16,769 nt of DNA from Treponema sp. UBA937 (GTDB taxonomy: Bacteria > Spirochaetota > Spirochaetia > Treponematales > Breznakiellaceae): positions 9,341 to 26,109 of the forward strand of contig DBDH01000034.1 in assembly GCA_002293455.1 (NCBI GenBank). The letters are read 5' to 3'. Position numbers and translations under genes: made by a program. Below, in pieces: positions 7,012 through 14,024 of this stretch (positions are counted from its first letter, which is position 1; every line of letters begins with the position of its first letter). Under the pieces are notes generated by a model. The model had not been told where the DNA came from. It worked only from the letters and a program-made list of their open reading frames with translations, and did not search any database.

Positions 7012-8736
7012 ATGCGTTATACTATTGCTCAAATTGATTCAGTCATTGGGGATTTTTCCGCTAATGCAAAAAAGATTGCCGCTCTTGCAAAACAGGCACT
7101 GCAAACAGAGAAGCCCGATCTTTTGCTTTTTCCCGAACTTGCGCTTTGCGGTTATCCTCCCCTGGCCCTCTTGGATCAGCCGTTTTTTTTGGAAAAAAAT
7201 GATGAAGCTCTGAAGGGTTTGAGGAAGGAACTTCCGGCAAATTTGGCGGTTGGTCTCGGATATATAGCAAAGAACACTGGAAGCGAAAAACATCTTACGA
7301 ATGCTTACGGGATTATCCACGAAGGAAAAATCATTTTTGAACAAAGAAAAACACTGCTTCCCAGTTATGATTTTTTTGATGAAGTTCATTATTTTGAAAC
7401 CGCCAAAAGCCGGTCTTTATTTGATTTTTGCGGTGAAAAAATCGGTTTCGCGATAGGTGAAGATTTCTGCAAAGAATCAGTGATTCCAGAATCAGTGATT
7501 CAGTTTCAAGGCAAGATTGATGACGTTGATCCAATCGATGAACTTTTGTCGGCTGGCGCAAGTATAATCTGTGTTCCGTCTTGTTCCCCGTTTTATGTTG
7601 GAAAGGCCGACAACCGAATACATCTTGCAAAACAATATGCCGCAAAAGGGAACGTTCCTATCATCTATCTTAACACTGCGGGAGCGAACGATTCCATGAT
7701 TTTCGACGGAGCATCTTTTGTCATTGCACCTTCAAAAGATCATCCGGTTTTAACAATGTCGGCCCCGGCATTTGAGGAATCTCTTGTTACATGGGATAGC
7801 AGTGTCCCTGTAAAAGAAATACATCTTCCGCAAAAAACCGAAGCCGTTTCTCCGTCAACGTTATCCGCCGAAGAATTGGATGATCTTGAATCAGCGCTTG
7901 TTCTTGGCATTAAGTGTTATATGCAAAAATGCGGATTCACCAAGGCGCACTTGGGGCTTTCCGGCGGCATCGATTCCGCACTCGTGCTTTATTTGGCGGT
8001 ACAAGCTGCCGGCAAAGACAATATAAAAAATTTCGGGATGCCGTCTCATTTTTCTTCGGAAGGCTCCAAGGATGACGCGAGGGAATTGGCGAAAAATTTG
8101 GGCTGTCATTTTGAAATACTTCCCATCACATCGATGTACGATTCTTTTATGAAAACATTGTCCGGTGTTTTTGAACATCGTCCCTTTGATACAACGGAGG
8201 AAAATCTTCAGGCCCGAATTCGGGGAACACTGATGATGGCCTATTCAAACAAGTTTAATTCCATGCTGCTGACCACCGGCAACAAAAGCGAATTTGCTAT
8301 GGGCTATTGCACGCTATACGGAGACATGAACGGCGCGCTCGCTCCGCTTGGAGATTTGTTTAAAACCGAAGTGTTTGCCCTGTGCAAAAGAATTAATCAA
8401 CGTTCTCTGGAACAAGGCGGGAATATTATCATTCCCGAATCGATTATCGATAAGCCGCCATCGGCGGAACTGCGTCCGAATCAAAAAGACCAGGACAGTC
8501 TGCCGCCTTATGAGGTTCTCGATGAAATACTGCGGCTTTATTTGTACGACGATCTTTCAAAACAAGAAATCGTGCGCCGCGGCTGGGATGAAGAATTGGT
8601 TTCCCGGATTATAAAAACGACAGCACGTTCGGAATTTAAGCGCAGGCAGGCAGCACCAGTTTTGAAAGTTTCAAAAAAAGCATTTGGATTAGGCAGAAGA
8701 ATGCCGATAGCAAGATACATCTATGAAATCGATTGA
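7012..8736 (+). CDS. nadE: NAD+ synthetase with N-terminal glutaminase domain lacking the catalytic cysteine
   Basis: This 574-aa protein has an N-terminal CN-hydrolase (glutaminase) domain, about 1-270, and a C-terminal synthetase domain, about 285-574. The synthetase shows the ATP pyrophosphatase motif LSGGIDSA (316-323), TTGNKSE (421-427) and YGDMNGALAPLGDLFKTEV, so it should adenylate and amidate nicotinate adenine dinucleotide to NAD+. In the glutaminase, E42 (FPELALCGYPP) and K113 (EQRKTLLPSYD) of the Glu-Lys-Cys triad are present. The position that should be cysteine (ICED in the family) reads I148-G149-E150-D151, codon GGT at 7456-7458, one base from TGT. The enzyme may therefore use free ammonia. 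A 15-bp tandem duplication lies just after this site. The start matches the family N-terminus (RYTIAQID), though no ribosome site is seen. Confidence 0.95.
   Translation: MRYTIAQIDSVIGDFSANAKKIAALAKQALQTEKPDLLLFPELALCGYPPLALLDQPFFLEKNDEALKGLRKELPANLAVGLGYIAKNTGSEKHLTNAYGIIHEGKIIFEQRKTLLPSYDFFDEVHYFETAKSRSLFDFCGEKIGFAIGEDFCKESVIPESVIQFQGKIDDVDPIDELLSAGASIICVPSCSPFYVGKADNRIHLAKQYAAKGNVPIIYLNTAGANDSMIFDGASFVIAPSKDHPVLTMSAPAFEESLVTWDSSVPVKEIHLPQKTEAVSPSTLSAEELDDLESALVLGIKCYMQKCGFTKAHLGLSGGIDSALVLYLAVQAAGKDNIKNFGMPSHFSSEGSKDDARELAKNLGCHFEILPITSMYDSFMKTLSGVFEHRPFDTTEENLQARIRGTLMMAYSNKFNSMLLTTGNKSEFAMGYCTLYGDMNGALAPLGDLFKTEVFALCKRINQRSLEQGGNIIIPESIIDKPPSAELRPNQKDQDSLPPYEVLDEILRLYLYDDLSKQEIVRRGWDEELVSRIIKTTARSEFKRRQAAPVLKVSKKAFGLGRRMPIARYIYEID
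7473..7502 (+). repeat. 15-bp in-frame tandem duplication inside nadE
   Basis: AGAATCAGTGATTC(C/A) occurs twice in a row (7473-7487 and 7488-7502), one base different. It adds five residues (repeat of ESVI) about eight residues after the altered glutaminase active-site position. Each unit is also nearly self-complementary (GAATCA-TGATTC). Confidence 0.8.
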
Positions 8737-8774
8737 GGAAGATGCGTGAAAGAAATTTTCATTACGGTCAAATG

Positions 8775-8808
8775 AAGAACCGCACAACAATCTGCCGCGG
8801 TTCTTTTT
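8775..8808 (+). terminator. Rho-independent terminator after nadE
   Basis: A perfect 9-bp stem, AAGAACCGC (8775-8783) with GCGGTTCTT (8797-8805), encloses a 13-nt loop and ends in a run of T (8804-8808), 38 nt after the nadE stop. The reverse strand lacks a T-tract, so it serves the plus strand. Confidence 0.85.
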
Positions 8809-8931
8809 GCATTAGGAAATTATTATACATGCTTGGGTTCATCGAACTCGTCACTACAAACCTGATATCGGTCTCTTTATATAACGCACTCAAAAACCGG
8901 GCACATTATAACTTTTTGATGATTGACACTG

Positions 8932-9612
8932 TTACGTTGCCATCAAATGACCGTCGTTGAACCCGCCGTCAATATGATTCGCGTTGCAGAACGGTTTGTT
9001 TTCCGATATTCCGCAGCGGCACAGCGTCACCCTGTTCCGAATCTCATACACAGTCCCGTCCGCAGATTCAACCGCAATGGGACCTTTTACGTAAATCCCC
9101 GCACTGCAATTTTTTTCGGGATCCTGCATGATGATGATCTCCGGCTCAAACACTTCTTCAAGAGGATTTCCGTCTTTATCCACCATTACGAGGCGTCCCG
9201 CAGGACATGATTTTGCGGCTTCTATAGCTGCCTCCCGGTCCTGGTTATCGGAATCATGTGCAGTCAGGTCCCATACATCGCCGCGGTCGGTGTGACAAAA
9301 ACGGGCAACCGCACAGCGGTCATCATCCAGCAAAAGCATAGTCGCCCCTGATGTTACATCGGTTATCCGTTCGCTGTATGGTCTGCGCGAAGCGGTTTCA
9401 TTCCCGTCAAACTTGGAGTGTACATGAGATCCGTCGCAGAACGGAGCATTGCGGGATTTTCCGCAGCGGCACAGCGCGTACTTTTCCGCTTGCGGCAGCC
9501 TGCGCTTCTCCGTCAATATATAATGACGCCCCTCCGGAGTTATAATCATTTCTCTTAAGGGAATTCCCCCGGACACCACATAAGGCCCATTTTTAGTGAT
9601 TGTGATACGCAT
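8932..9612 (-). CDS. Double CDGSH iron-sulfur protein with central divergent 4Fe-4S domain
   Basis: This 226-aa soluble protein contains two CDGSH domains, each a CxC...C...H ligand set for a 2Fe-2S cluster. The first is C48, C50, C59, H63 in CRCGKSRNAPFCDGSH. The second is C198, C200, C209, H213 in CRCGISENKPFCNANH. Between them, about residues 92-163, is a Fer4_19-like domain with C100, C106 and C136 (DRCAVARFC, then SCPAGR). This architecture is a known bacterial family presumed to act in redox or iron-sulfur handling; no specific reaction is established. The ATG at 9612 has AAGGA about 7 nt upstream. The gene stands alone, convergent with nadE. Its GC-rich codon use contrasts with the AT-rich island that follows. 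Confidence 0.9.
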   Translation of the reverse strand: MRITITKNGPYVVSGGIPLREMIITPEGRHYILTEKRRLPQAEKYALCRCGKSRNAPFCDGSHVHSKFDGNETASRRPYSERITDVTSGATMLLLDDDRCAVARFCHTDRGDVWDLTAHDSDNQDREAAIEAAKSCPAGRLVMVDKDGNPLEEVFEPEIIIMQDPEKNCSAGIYVKGPIAVESADGTVYEIRNRVTLCRCGISENKPFCNANHIDGGFNDGHLMAT

Positions 9613-9956
9613 ATTTTTTCCTTGAATTATTGTTTTGATACTTCATTGTAATACATTTTCAGCGTTCAGGCCAATTCAATTACCGCTATGAACAAACCAC
9701 GATGCCGCGCAAAAGCAGTGATAGACACCTTGAGGTTACCTTTTCCATCGGTTGAACCGAACATTGACGGTTCGTTATGTCGGATTCCATTATGGAAAAC
9801 TTTTTCGCCTCACTTTTCAATGAATTAATTAGTTAATTCCGGCATAGGTTCATCTGTGATTTTCTATGATAACTGGGTGTTGATGGGTAATAGCTTTGTT
9901 TGAAAAGAAGTTCAAATAAACTTTCCATAACATGGCATACTCAAACACTGGGAACA
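9613..9956. other. Intergenic stretch with coding remnants and small hairpins
   Basis: This 344-bp stretch has no intact gene. It holds a coding-like remnant (9666-9809) and three inverted repeats: GAACCG/CGGTTC (9754-9759, 9768-9773), TTCCAT/ATGGAA (9785-9790, 9792-9797), and a perfect 7-bp stem with a 4-nt loop, GAATTAA/TTAATTC (9822-9839). None has a convincing T-tract for an intrinsic terminator. It forms the left border of the AT-rich two-gene island. Confidence 0.6.
9666..9809 (-). pseudogene. Short coding-like remnant without a start codon
   Basis: The minus-strand frame between TGA codons at 9810-9812 and 9666-9668 is 47 residues long. It has protein-like composition (MFGSTDGKGNLKVSITAF in the middle, then an amphipathic end) but only an internal ATG and no ribosome site. 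A second overlapping frame (from ATG at 9793) is 34 codons long. I recognise neither. It could be the decayed end of a gene or part of a dispersed repeat. Confidence 0.25.
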
Positions 9957-10715
9957 CTATACATTTTTAGTTTCTGGTGCTGCTACGTGATCCTTTTTGA
10001 TCTTCTCTAATTCTTCCTCAATGTTTTTTATAATTATTTCTTTATCACTTTCAATCTTTAATTTGAACTTCTCCATTACACCCTTTTCTTTAATAACTTC
10101 TAATTCAAAATTACTTGATGCATCATAAGAACTAATTACAATAAATTTATAAATATTATGAAAGAAAGCCAAAAATTCAGTAATTGAATAAATAAAAAGG
10201 AAACTAATTATTCCAATAAAAAATTTAAAAATTATTCTCTTCGTAGAATATTCAAAACTATTAACACTAAATACCGGTATAGAGAAGTTTATTATTAAAC
10301 ATAGTATTAACAATATTACAAATACCCCAATAGGAACAATAAATACAGAAAGTAATACCCTAATCAACGGATTTTTATACTTTTCATCCTCTATAGCAAA
10401 ATACCGAAAAATGGCTAGGGAAGAATTCAAAATTATAAGTATTGTAAAAGAAACAATTAAGAAACCTATTATTGTAATTGAATATGTAACAAGTCCATTA
10501 CTTACTACAAAAATAAACTCTCTTGGTTTATCAATATGTGAAATATCGATAAACCATAATGGAAATATGCTTATAAGCAAAGAAAATAAAATCCCAAAAT
10601 AACTTTTTGAATGAACCAACGAATTTAAAAACAATGAGTAAAAGTTATTTTGATTATAGTACTCATAATAAGCTTTATCACTCAAGGTGATTTTCTGTTT
10701 TTTATCTTTTTTCAT
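9957..10715 (-). CDS. Four-helix membrane protein of a two-gene system (RexB-like role suggested)
   Basis: This is a 252-aa protein if it starts at the ATG at 10715; a TTG 15 nt upstream has no support. The N-terminal 35 residues are polar and basic. Four hydrophobic segments follow at about residues 38-56, 76-101, 118-144 and 160-182. A charged cytoplasmic tail from about 200 to 245, rich in Glu and Lys, may be helical or coiled coil. No enzyme motif is seen. The gene overlaps the upstream soluble-protein gene by 14 nt, so the two are translationally coupled and likely work together. The arrangement of a soluble protein followed by a four-helix membrane protein recalls lambda RexA/RexB. The composition is very AT-rich, rich in Ile, Phe, Lys and Asn, unlike the flanking core genes, suggesting horizontal acquisition. 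The function is inferred from layout only. Confidence 0.75.
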   Translation of the reverse strand: MKKDKKQKITLSDKAYYEYYNQNNFYSLFLNSLVHSKSYFGILFSLLISIFPLWFIDISHIDKPREFIFVVSNGLVTYSITIIGFLIVSFTILIILNSSLAIFRYFAIEDEKYKNPLIRVLLSVFIVPIGVFVILLILCLIINFSIPVFSVNSFEYSTKRIIFKFFIGIISFLFIYSITEFLAFFHNIYKFIVISSYDASSNFELEVIKEKGVMEKFKLKIESDKEIIIKNIEEELEKIKKDHVAAPETKNV

Positions 10716-11673
10716 TTTTCTTAAAAACAACAGCTATTTTTTCATCATCATTTTTCAACTTAATTGGAGGTATTTCTCCTCTGTCTCTATCGGAACAGTA
10801 CTTTTCATAAATATTCTCTGCGACAAGCAGTATTTTTTCATTAATTTGATAATCTGAAATATAGCTTGAATATTGAACCCCATCGTTTGATATTGACAAC
10901 GCACCATCATCGCTCATTCCGTCAATCTTGAAAGATGCATTACTAGCTTCAGCCAAATCAGCAATAAAATCTTTCACCCCATCGATATTCTCAACTTTAG
11001 TTACTGTATGATCGATTTTTGGTGCTTTTAAAGCATTCAAAATAGCATCATCACCTTTAATCCAAGATTTAACATCGATATTTGCATTTTGATAAAAATG
11101 ACGAACCTTAATCTTTGTTATTCTATTTAACCTGTTTAGCTGTTCATCTAAGGTCGAAATCATAGGTATTGGTATATAAGAAACTTCTGCAGGTGGATTT
11201 TCATCAATAATTTTGATTTTTTCAGCCGCACTTTTATCTTTACTGATCGAGTTTATATATATCTTTCTTTCTCTGTTTATTGTTACTTCAAGAAAATTTC
11301 TAAAAGACCTAATGGAAGGTGATCCCGGATTTTCTGGAAGATAAATCAATGTATGGGTTTTAAGTAAAAACATAAATACCGAACTAGGAGCAGATTCATA
11401 ACTATCATCTCTTGGAACAAGTTTTTCATTCTTTAAAACCTGCTCAACTTTCAATATAGTATTTTTCACAAATCGTCCTATAATTACAGGTTCATTTTTA
11501 CTAATAAAAAGAATATTGACATCTTTCAATAAACGCTGAGGTCTGCTACCATATGAATAGCCATCTGAAAAAACAGTTTTAATATATTCATTCCATCGAT
11601 CAAGTAAATCTAATTTACTTTTTGGACCAATGAAAATAACATTTAAATTTCCTACTGTAATTTGCTTCCTCAT
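10702..11673 (-). CDS. Soluble partner protein, RexA-like architecture (unrecognised family)
   Basis: This 323-aa protein is cytoplasmic, with no signal peptide or membrane segment. The ATG at 11673 is preceded by AGGGG with 7-nt spacing; the longer open frame from a TTG at 11724 has no ribosome site. I do not recognise a named domain. The order of features loosely parallels lambda RexA: an N-terminal beta-rich part with FLLKTHTLIYLPENPGSP near 102-119, a central strand region (RITKIKVRHFY, 184-194), an Asp-rich linker, and a C-terminal SDDGALSISNDGVQY (254-268) before a final helix and a basic tail. That resemblance is by eye, not by alignment score. It is upstream of, and overlaps, the four-helix membrane gene, and shares its AT-rich composition. 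A sensor or trigger role in abortive-infection-type defence is a hypothesis. Confidence 0.7.
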   Translation of the reverse strand: MRKQITVGNLNVIFIGPKSKLDLLDRWNEYIKTVFSDGYSYGSRPQRLLKDVNILFISKNEPVIIGRFVKNTILKVEQVLKNEKLVPRDDSYESAPSSVFMFLLKTHTLIYLPENPGSPSIRSFRNFLEVTINRERKIYINSISKDKSAAEKIKIIDENPPAEVSYIPIPMISTLDEQLNRLNRITKIKVRHFYQNANIDVKSWIKGDDAILNALKAPKIDHTVTKVENIDGVKDFIADLAEASNASFKIDGMSDDGALSISNDGVQYSSYISDYQINEKILLVAENIYEKYCSDRDRGEIPPIKLKNDDEKIAVVFKKNEKR

Positions 11674-11760
11674 CTGTTTTCCCCTAAAAAATTTTGTAAA
11701 CCATATTTCATCAAAAGTTATCAAACTTTTTCATAGATATCGATTATCCTTCCTCCCTCC

Positions 11761-11826
11761 ACTACGCCATCCCATACCACTGATCAATATTCGGCTCCTT
11801 CACAATCAACACCGAACACACGGTGA
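11761..11826 (-). pseudogene. 3' fragment of a universal stress protein gene (usp')
   Basis: This piece matches the last 20-odd codons of the complete usp gene 190 bp away: 49 of the first 57 bases are identical. In frame it reads CSVLIVKEPNIDQWYGMA then stop, against CSVLIVKEPNIDQLYRLA in the intact gene. An in-frame TAG lies a few codons upstream and no start is present, so it is a truncated relic. It sits just upstream of the AT-rich island and downstream of a promoter. Confidence 0.85.
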
Positions 11827-11860
11827 TTCTTTTGCACTATCGATGGATCAACATTTATCT

Positions 11861-11889
11861 ATTATACCATCAGCTATATGGAAAAGCAA
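11861..11889 (-). promoter_or_regulatory. Promoter candidate for the two-gene island
   Basis: The minus strand shows TTGCTT (11884-11889), a 17-nt spacer and a perfect TATAAT (11861-11866). Transcription would read through the usp fragment into the 323-aa gene, giving a leader of about 180 nt. It is placed so that the island need not depend on the V-ATPase/usp transcript. Confidence 0.5.
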
Positions 11890-11951
11890 ATGTTTTTTAT
11901 CAAAAAGTTTTTCTTCTTTTCTTCCTGCCCATTGCTAATTGCTTCCCCCCA

Positions 11952-12437
11952 CTACGCCAACCGATACAACTGATCGATATTCGGCTCCTTCACGATGAGA
12001 ACCGAACATTTTGCGTTGATCATGATTTCGCGGTGGGCGTTGGAAATAATGTCGCGGGAACTGCGGTCTTTTTCCCAGCCGCCAAGAATGATGAGGTCGG
12101 ATTTTTTTTCTTCGGCGGCGGCAAGAATTTCGGTATAGACGGCTCCCCGGCGGAGGGATTTATCAATTTTAACATTTTTTGCCTTCGCGAGTTCATCCAC
12201 AAATGATAGATAACGGTCGCCGTTTGCTTCAAGGCTGTGTTCGTATTCCTGGCTTTCTTCTTGGATAAAAATCTTGCTCAAGGTGAGCTGCCGAATCGTT
12301 GCGGTATCCACGACATAGACCGCGCTCAAATTACACCGGTAGGTTTTCGCCATAATGATGGCATATTTTGCCGCTAAAATGGAGGCATCGGAACCTGTGA
12401 TGGCAACTAAAATATTGGAAAAGAGAGGTTTTGTCAT
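11952..12437 (-). CDS. Universal stress protein (UspA family)
   Basis: This 161-aa protein has a single Usp domain: an N-terminal strand and helix NILVAITGSDASILAAKYA, a DLIILGGWEKD segment near residue 116, and the final strand CSVLIVKEP. The canonical nucleotide-binding G-x2-G-x9-G(S/T) motif is not intact, since the segment reads GGWEKDRSSRDIIS and lacks the later glycines, so ATP binding is doubtful. The start overlaps the atpD stop by 4 nt (ATGA), so it is the last gene of the V-ATPase transcript. Usp genes are not a standard part of V-ATPase operons; a regulatory role on the enzyme is possible but unproven. A truncated relic of a close paralogue lies 190 bp downstream. Confidence 0.88.
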   Translation of the reverse strand: MTKPLFSNILVAITGSDASILAAKYAIIMAKTYRCNLSAVYVVDTATIRQLTLSKIFIQEESQEYEHSLEANGDRYLSFVDELAKAKNVKIDKSLRRGAVYTEILAAAEEKKSDLIILGGWEKDRSSRDIISNAHREIMINAKCSVLIVKEPNIDQLYRLA

Positions 12438-13057
12438 TCTTTGCCGGCCTTCCTTTTAAGTAGTTTGCTGGTGAAAAAAGAATCGCGTTCCCTTTCCTCC
12501 AGAGCTGCCTCTATATAGACCTTCGTGTCTTTGGCTGTCGGTATGACCATTTTCTCAAGGGCATTTACCCGCCGCTGAGTTTTCCGGACTTCACGGGCAA
12601 GCCGCCACGCGATGGTTCTCACCGCCGCAAGTTCCGTCAGAAGTTTGAGCAGCTTAAAGAATTCTACCACGGTTTCATCACATTCTGCAAATGAATTCGC
12701 AAGAGAGTATTTCAATTCCGCTTCAGGCAGATGCACTTCAAGCCCCGGAAGATTCATTCCAGCAGCAACCGTTCTTTTTTCCTGAATATCGAAGTTGTAT
12801 TTTATATCCCGCGAAAGCCGGTCCGCTTTTTCCCTGCCGACAGCCACGAGCATCCGCTTCATAGCGGGATATGCCGAATCCACCGCGTGGCTTAAATCCC
12901 TTTCAAGAATTTTCACCTGTTCCACATGATGCATAAGTTCCATTACAAGGATTTCTCTCTTCTGATTAAGAAGATCGTATCCTTCTTCGGCGGTGGAAAG
13001 GCGTTCTTTGACGCGCATGAGATTGCTTTTTGTCGGAGCGATCATTTCCCTGGCCAT
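12434..13057 (-). CDS. atpD: V-type ATP synthase subunit D
   Basis: This 207-aa subunit forms the central rotor shaft of the V/A-type ATPase, turning inside the A3B3 head. The typical start IAPTKSNLMRVKERLSTAEE and two long heptad-rich helices at either end (about 10-75 and 135-190), joined by a globular middle, match the family, as does the length. The ATG at 13057 gives the full protein, with AAGGA about 10 nt upstream; an internal ATG four codons later is also possible. It is separated from atpB by an inserted antitoxin/PIN-toxin pair and overlaps usp downstream. Subunits I and K, which often follow D in spirochaete operons, are absent. Confidence 0.93.
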   Translation of the reverse strand: MAREMIAPTKSNLMRVKERLSTAEEGYDLLNQKREILVMELMHHVEQVKILERDLSHAVDSAYPAMKRMLVAVGREKADRLSRDIKYNFDIQEKRTVAAGMNLPGLEVHLPEAELKYSLANSFAECDETVVEFFKLLKLLTELAAVRTIAWRLAREVRKTQRRVNALEKMVIPTAKDTKVYIEAALEERERDSFFTSKLLKRKAGKE

Positions 13058-13096
13058 TTCAATTTCCGTCCTTACATGCTTTTTTATCCATTATTT

Positions 13097-13501
13097 TTAT
13101 TCTTTCCAATTAACAATATTTAGATTGGGTATATGTTCAAAATGTTTTATATTATTCGTAACAAGTGTCAATTCATGTTTAAGGCAATAGGCGGCTATCC
13201 ATAAATCACTGTCTTCAATATTGAGACCTTTTGCCTGTAGTTTTACCTTTTCTGCTGCAGCAATATCAAAAATATCTTTATCAAGAATACCTATGCCTTC
13301 TTCCGAATACATTTTCTTAAAGCTAGTCATTTTTGATTTTGAATTATTTTTCATAAGCCAGTTCTGTATTTCAAAATATGCGATAGGTGGAATGATGATT
13401 TTATTTTGATTGCCTCTTTCTTTGTTTATTCTTTGAACAACAGACATGTCATTTTTGAGAAAATAAGAAATAATATTTGTATCGAGAGCATAAAATATCA
13501 T
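13097..13501 (-). CDS. vapC: PIN-domain toxin, VapC family
   Basis: This 134-aa protein has the PIN nuclease acids in place: D7 in ALDTNIISYF, E44 in AYFEIQNW, and D99 in IEDSDLWIAAYC, followed by LTLVTNN and IKHFEHIPNL typical of VapC. Such toxins cut tRNA or rRNA and are held in check by the antitoxin encoded just upstream. Its ATG overlaps the antitoxin stop (ATGA, 4 nt), the usual TA arrangement. All catalytic acids visible in the sequence are intact, so it may be active. The gene is AT-rich compared with atpB and atpD, which flank it, consistent with insertion into the ATPase cluster. Confidence 0.92.
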   Translation of the reverse strand: MIFYALDTNIISYFLKNDMSVVQRINKERGNQNKIIIPPIAYFEIQNWLMKNNSKSKMTSFKKMYSEEGIGILDKDIFDIAAAEKVKLQAKGLNIEDSDLWIAAYCLKHELTLVTNNIKHFEHIPNLNIVNWKE

Positions 13502-13746
13502 AAAGCATCAATTTCTTCAGGAGTTCTTAGGCGGATTCTTTCCGGTTCGCCTTCCAATATTTCGTCAGAATTTTGAATTTCTTCAATTATCTCACCCCAC
13601 AGTTTCTTATGTGCGTCCCAATCAATTTTTCTATCGACTTTTTCATCCAAAACCGTAATGATGGTTTTTCTTCCATTGGGAATATGGACAGGAGTATCAG
13701 CTATAAACTGACCTGCCTCAAAGTAGCCTTGAATTGTTAACAGCAT
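13498..13746 (-). CDS. Antitoxin paired with the VapC toxin
   Basis: This 82-aa protein starts at the ATG at 13746, which has a G-rich ribosome site (GGGGG) 5 nt upstream; a longer open frame from 13800 begins inside the promoter. The N-terminal part (LLTIQGYFEAGQFI, then GRKTIITVLDEK) resembles small antitoxins found beside PIN toxins. The C-terminal half is acidic (EIIEEIQNSDEILEGEPER), as expected for a toxin-binding tail. Its stop overlaps the vapC start. It probably represses the promoter at 13792-13821. The family name is not certain. Confidence 0.82.
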   Translation of the reverse strand: MLLTIQGYFEAGQFIADTPVHIPNGRKTIITVLDEKVDRKIDWDAHKKLWGEIIEEIQNSDEILEGEPERIRLRTPEEIDAL

Positions 13747-13791
13747 GTAAACCCCCATAAAAACAAATTCATCCACGCAATGACATACTTT

Positions 13792-13821
13792 ATTATACAC
13801 CGTCTATGTCATTTCGTTCAA
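13792..13821 (-). promoter_or_regulatory. Promoter of the antitoxin/vapC pair
   Basis: TTGAAC (13816-13821), an 18-nt spacer and TATAAT (13792-13797) read toward the antitoxin. It shows that the inserted pair can be transcribed independently, and could also boost atpD and usp downstream. Confidence 0.65.
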
Positions 13822-13838
13822 ACAAAACGGTAACGAAA
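13812..13838. repeat. Inverted repeat overlapping the TA -35 box
   Basis: TTTCGTT (13812-13818) and AACGAAA (13832-13838) can pair with a 13-nt loop. The left arm overlaps the -35 hexamer, so it may be an autoregulatory operator. On the plus strand it is followed by CCCC then a T run, so a terminator is the alternative. Confidence 0.35.
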
Positions 13839-14024
13839 CCCCTTTTTTAGTATAGAAATGAAAACAAACACCGTAATCTTTCCGTATCAAAACTCGTACT
13901 GTCGTTTTATCAAAATTCAGTACCATCTCCTCCATTATTTTATTCGTCTTGCTTATCCCATTTCGCTTATAAACACTCTCTTGTACATTAAGCGGCAGCC
14001 GCTCATGTACAAAAAATCGTATTT

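Noticed and set aside
7039..7389. 116-codon minus frame inside nadE
   Set aside because: It is opposite conserved glutaminase-domain codons, with no homology and no ribosome site.
11673..11724. Longer TTG start for the 323-aa island protein
   Set aside because: AGGGG lies 7 nt before the ATG at 11673, while the TTG has no ribosome site.
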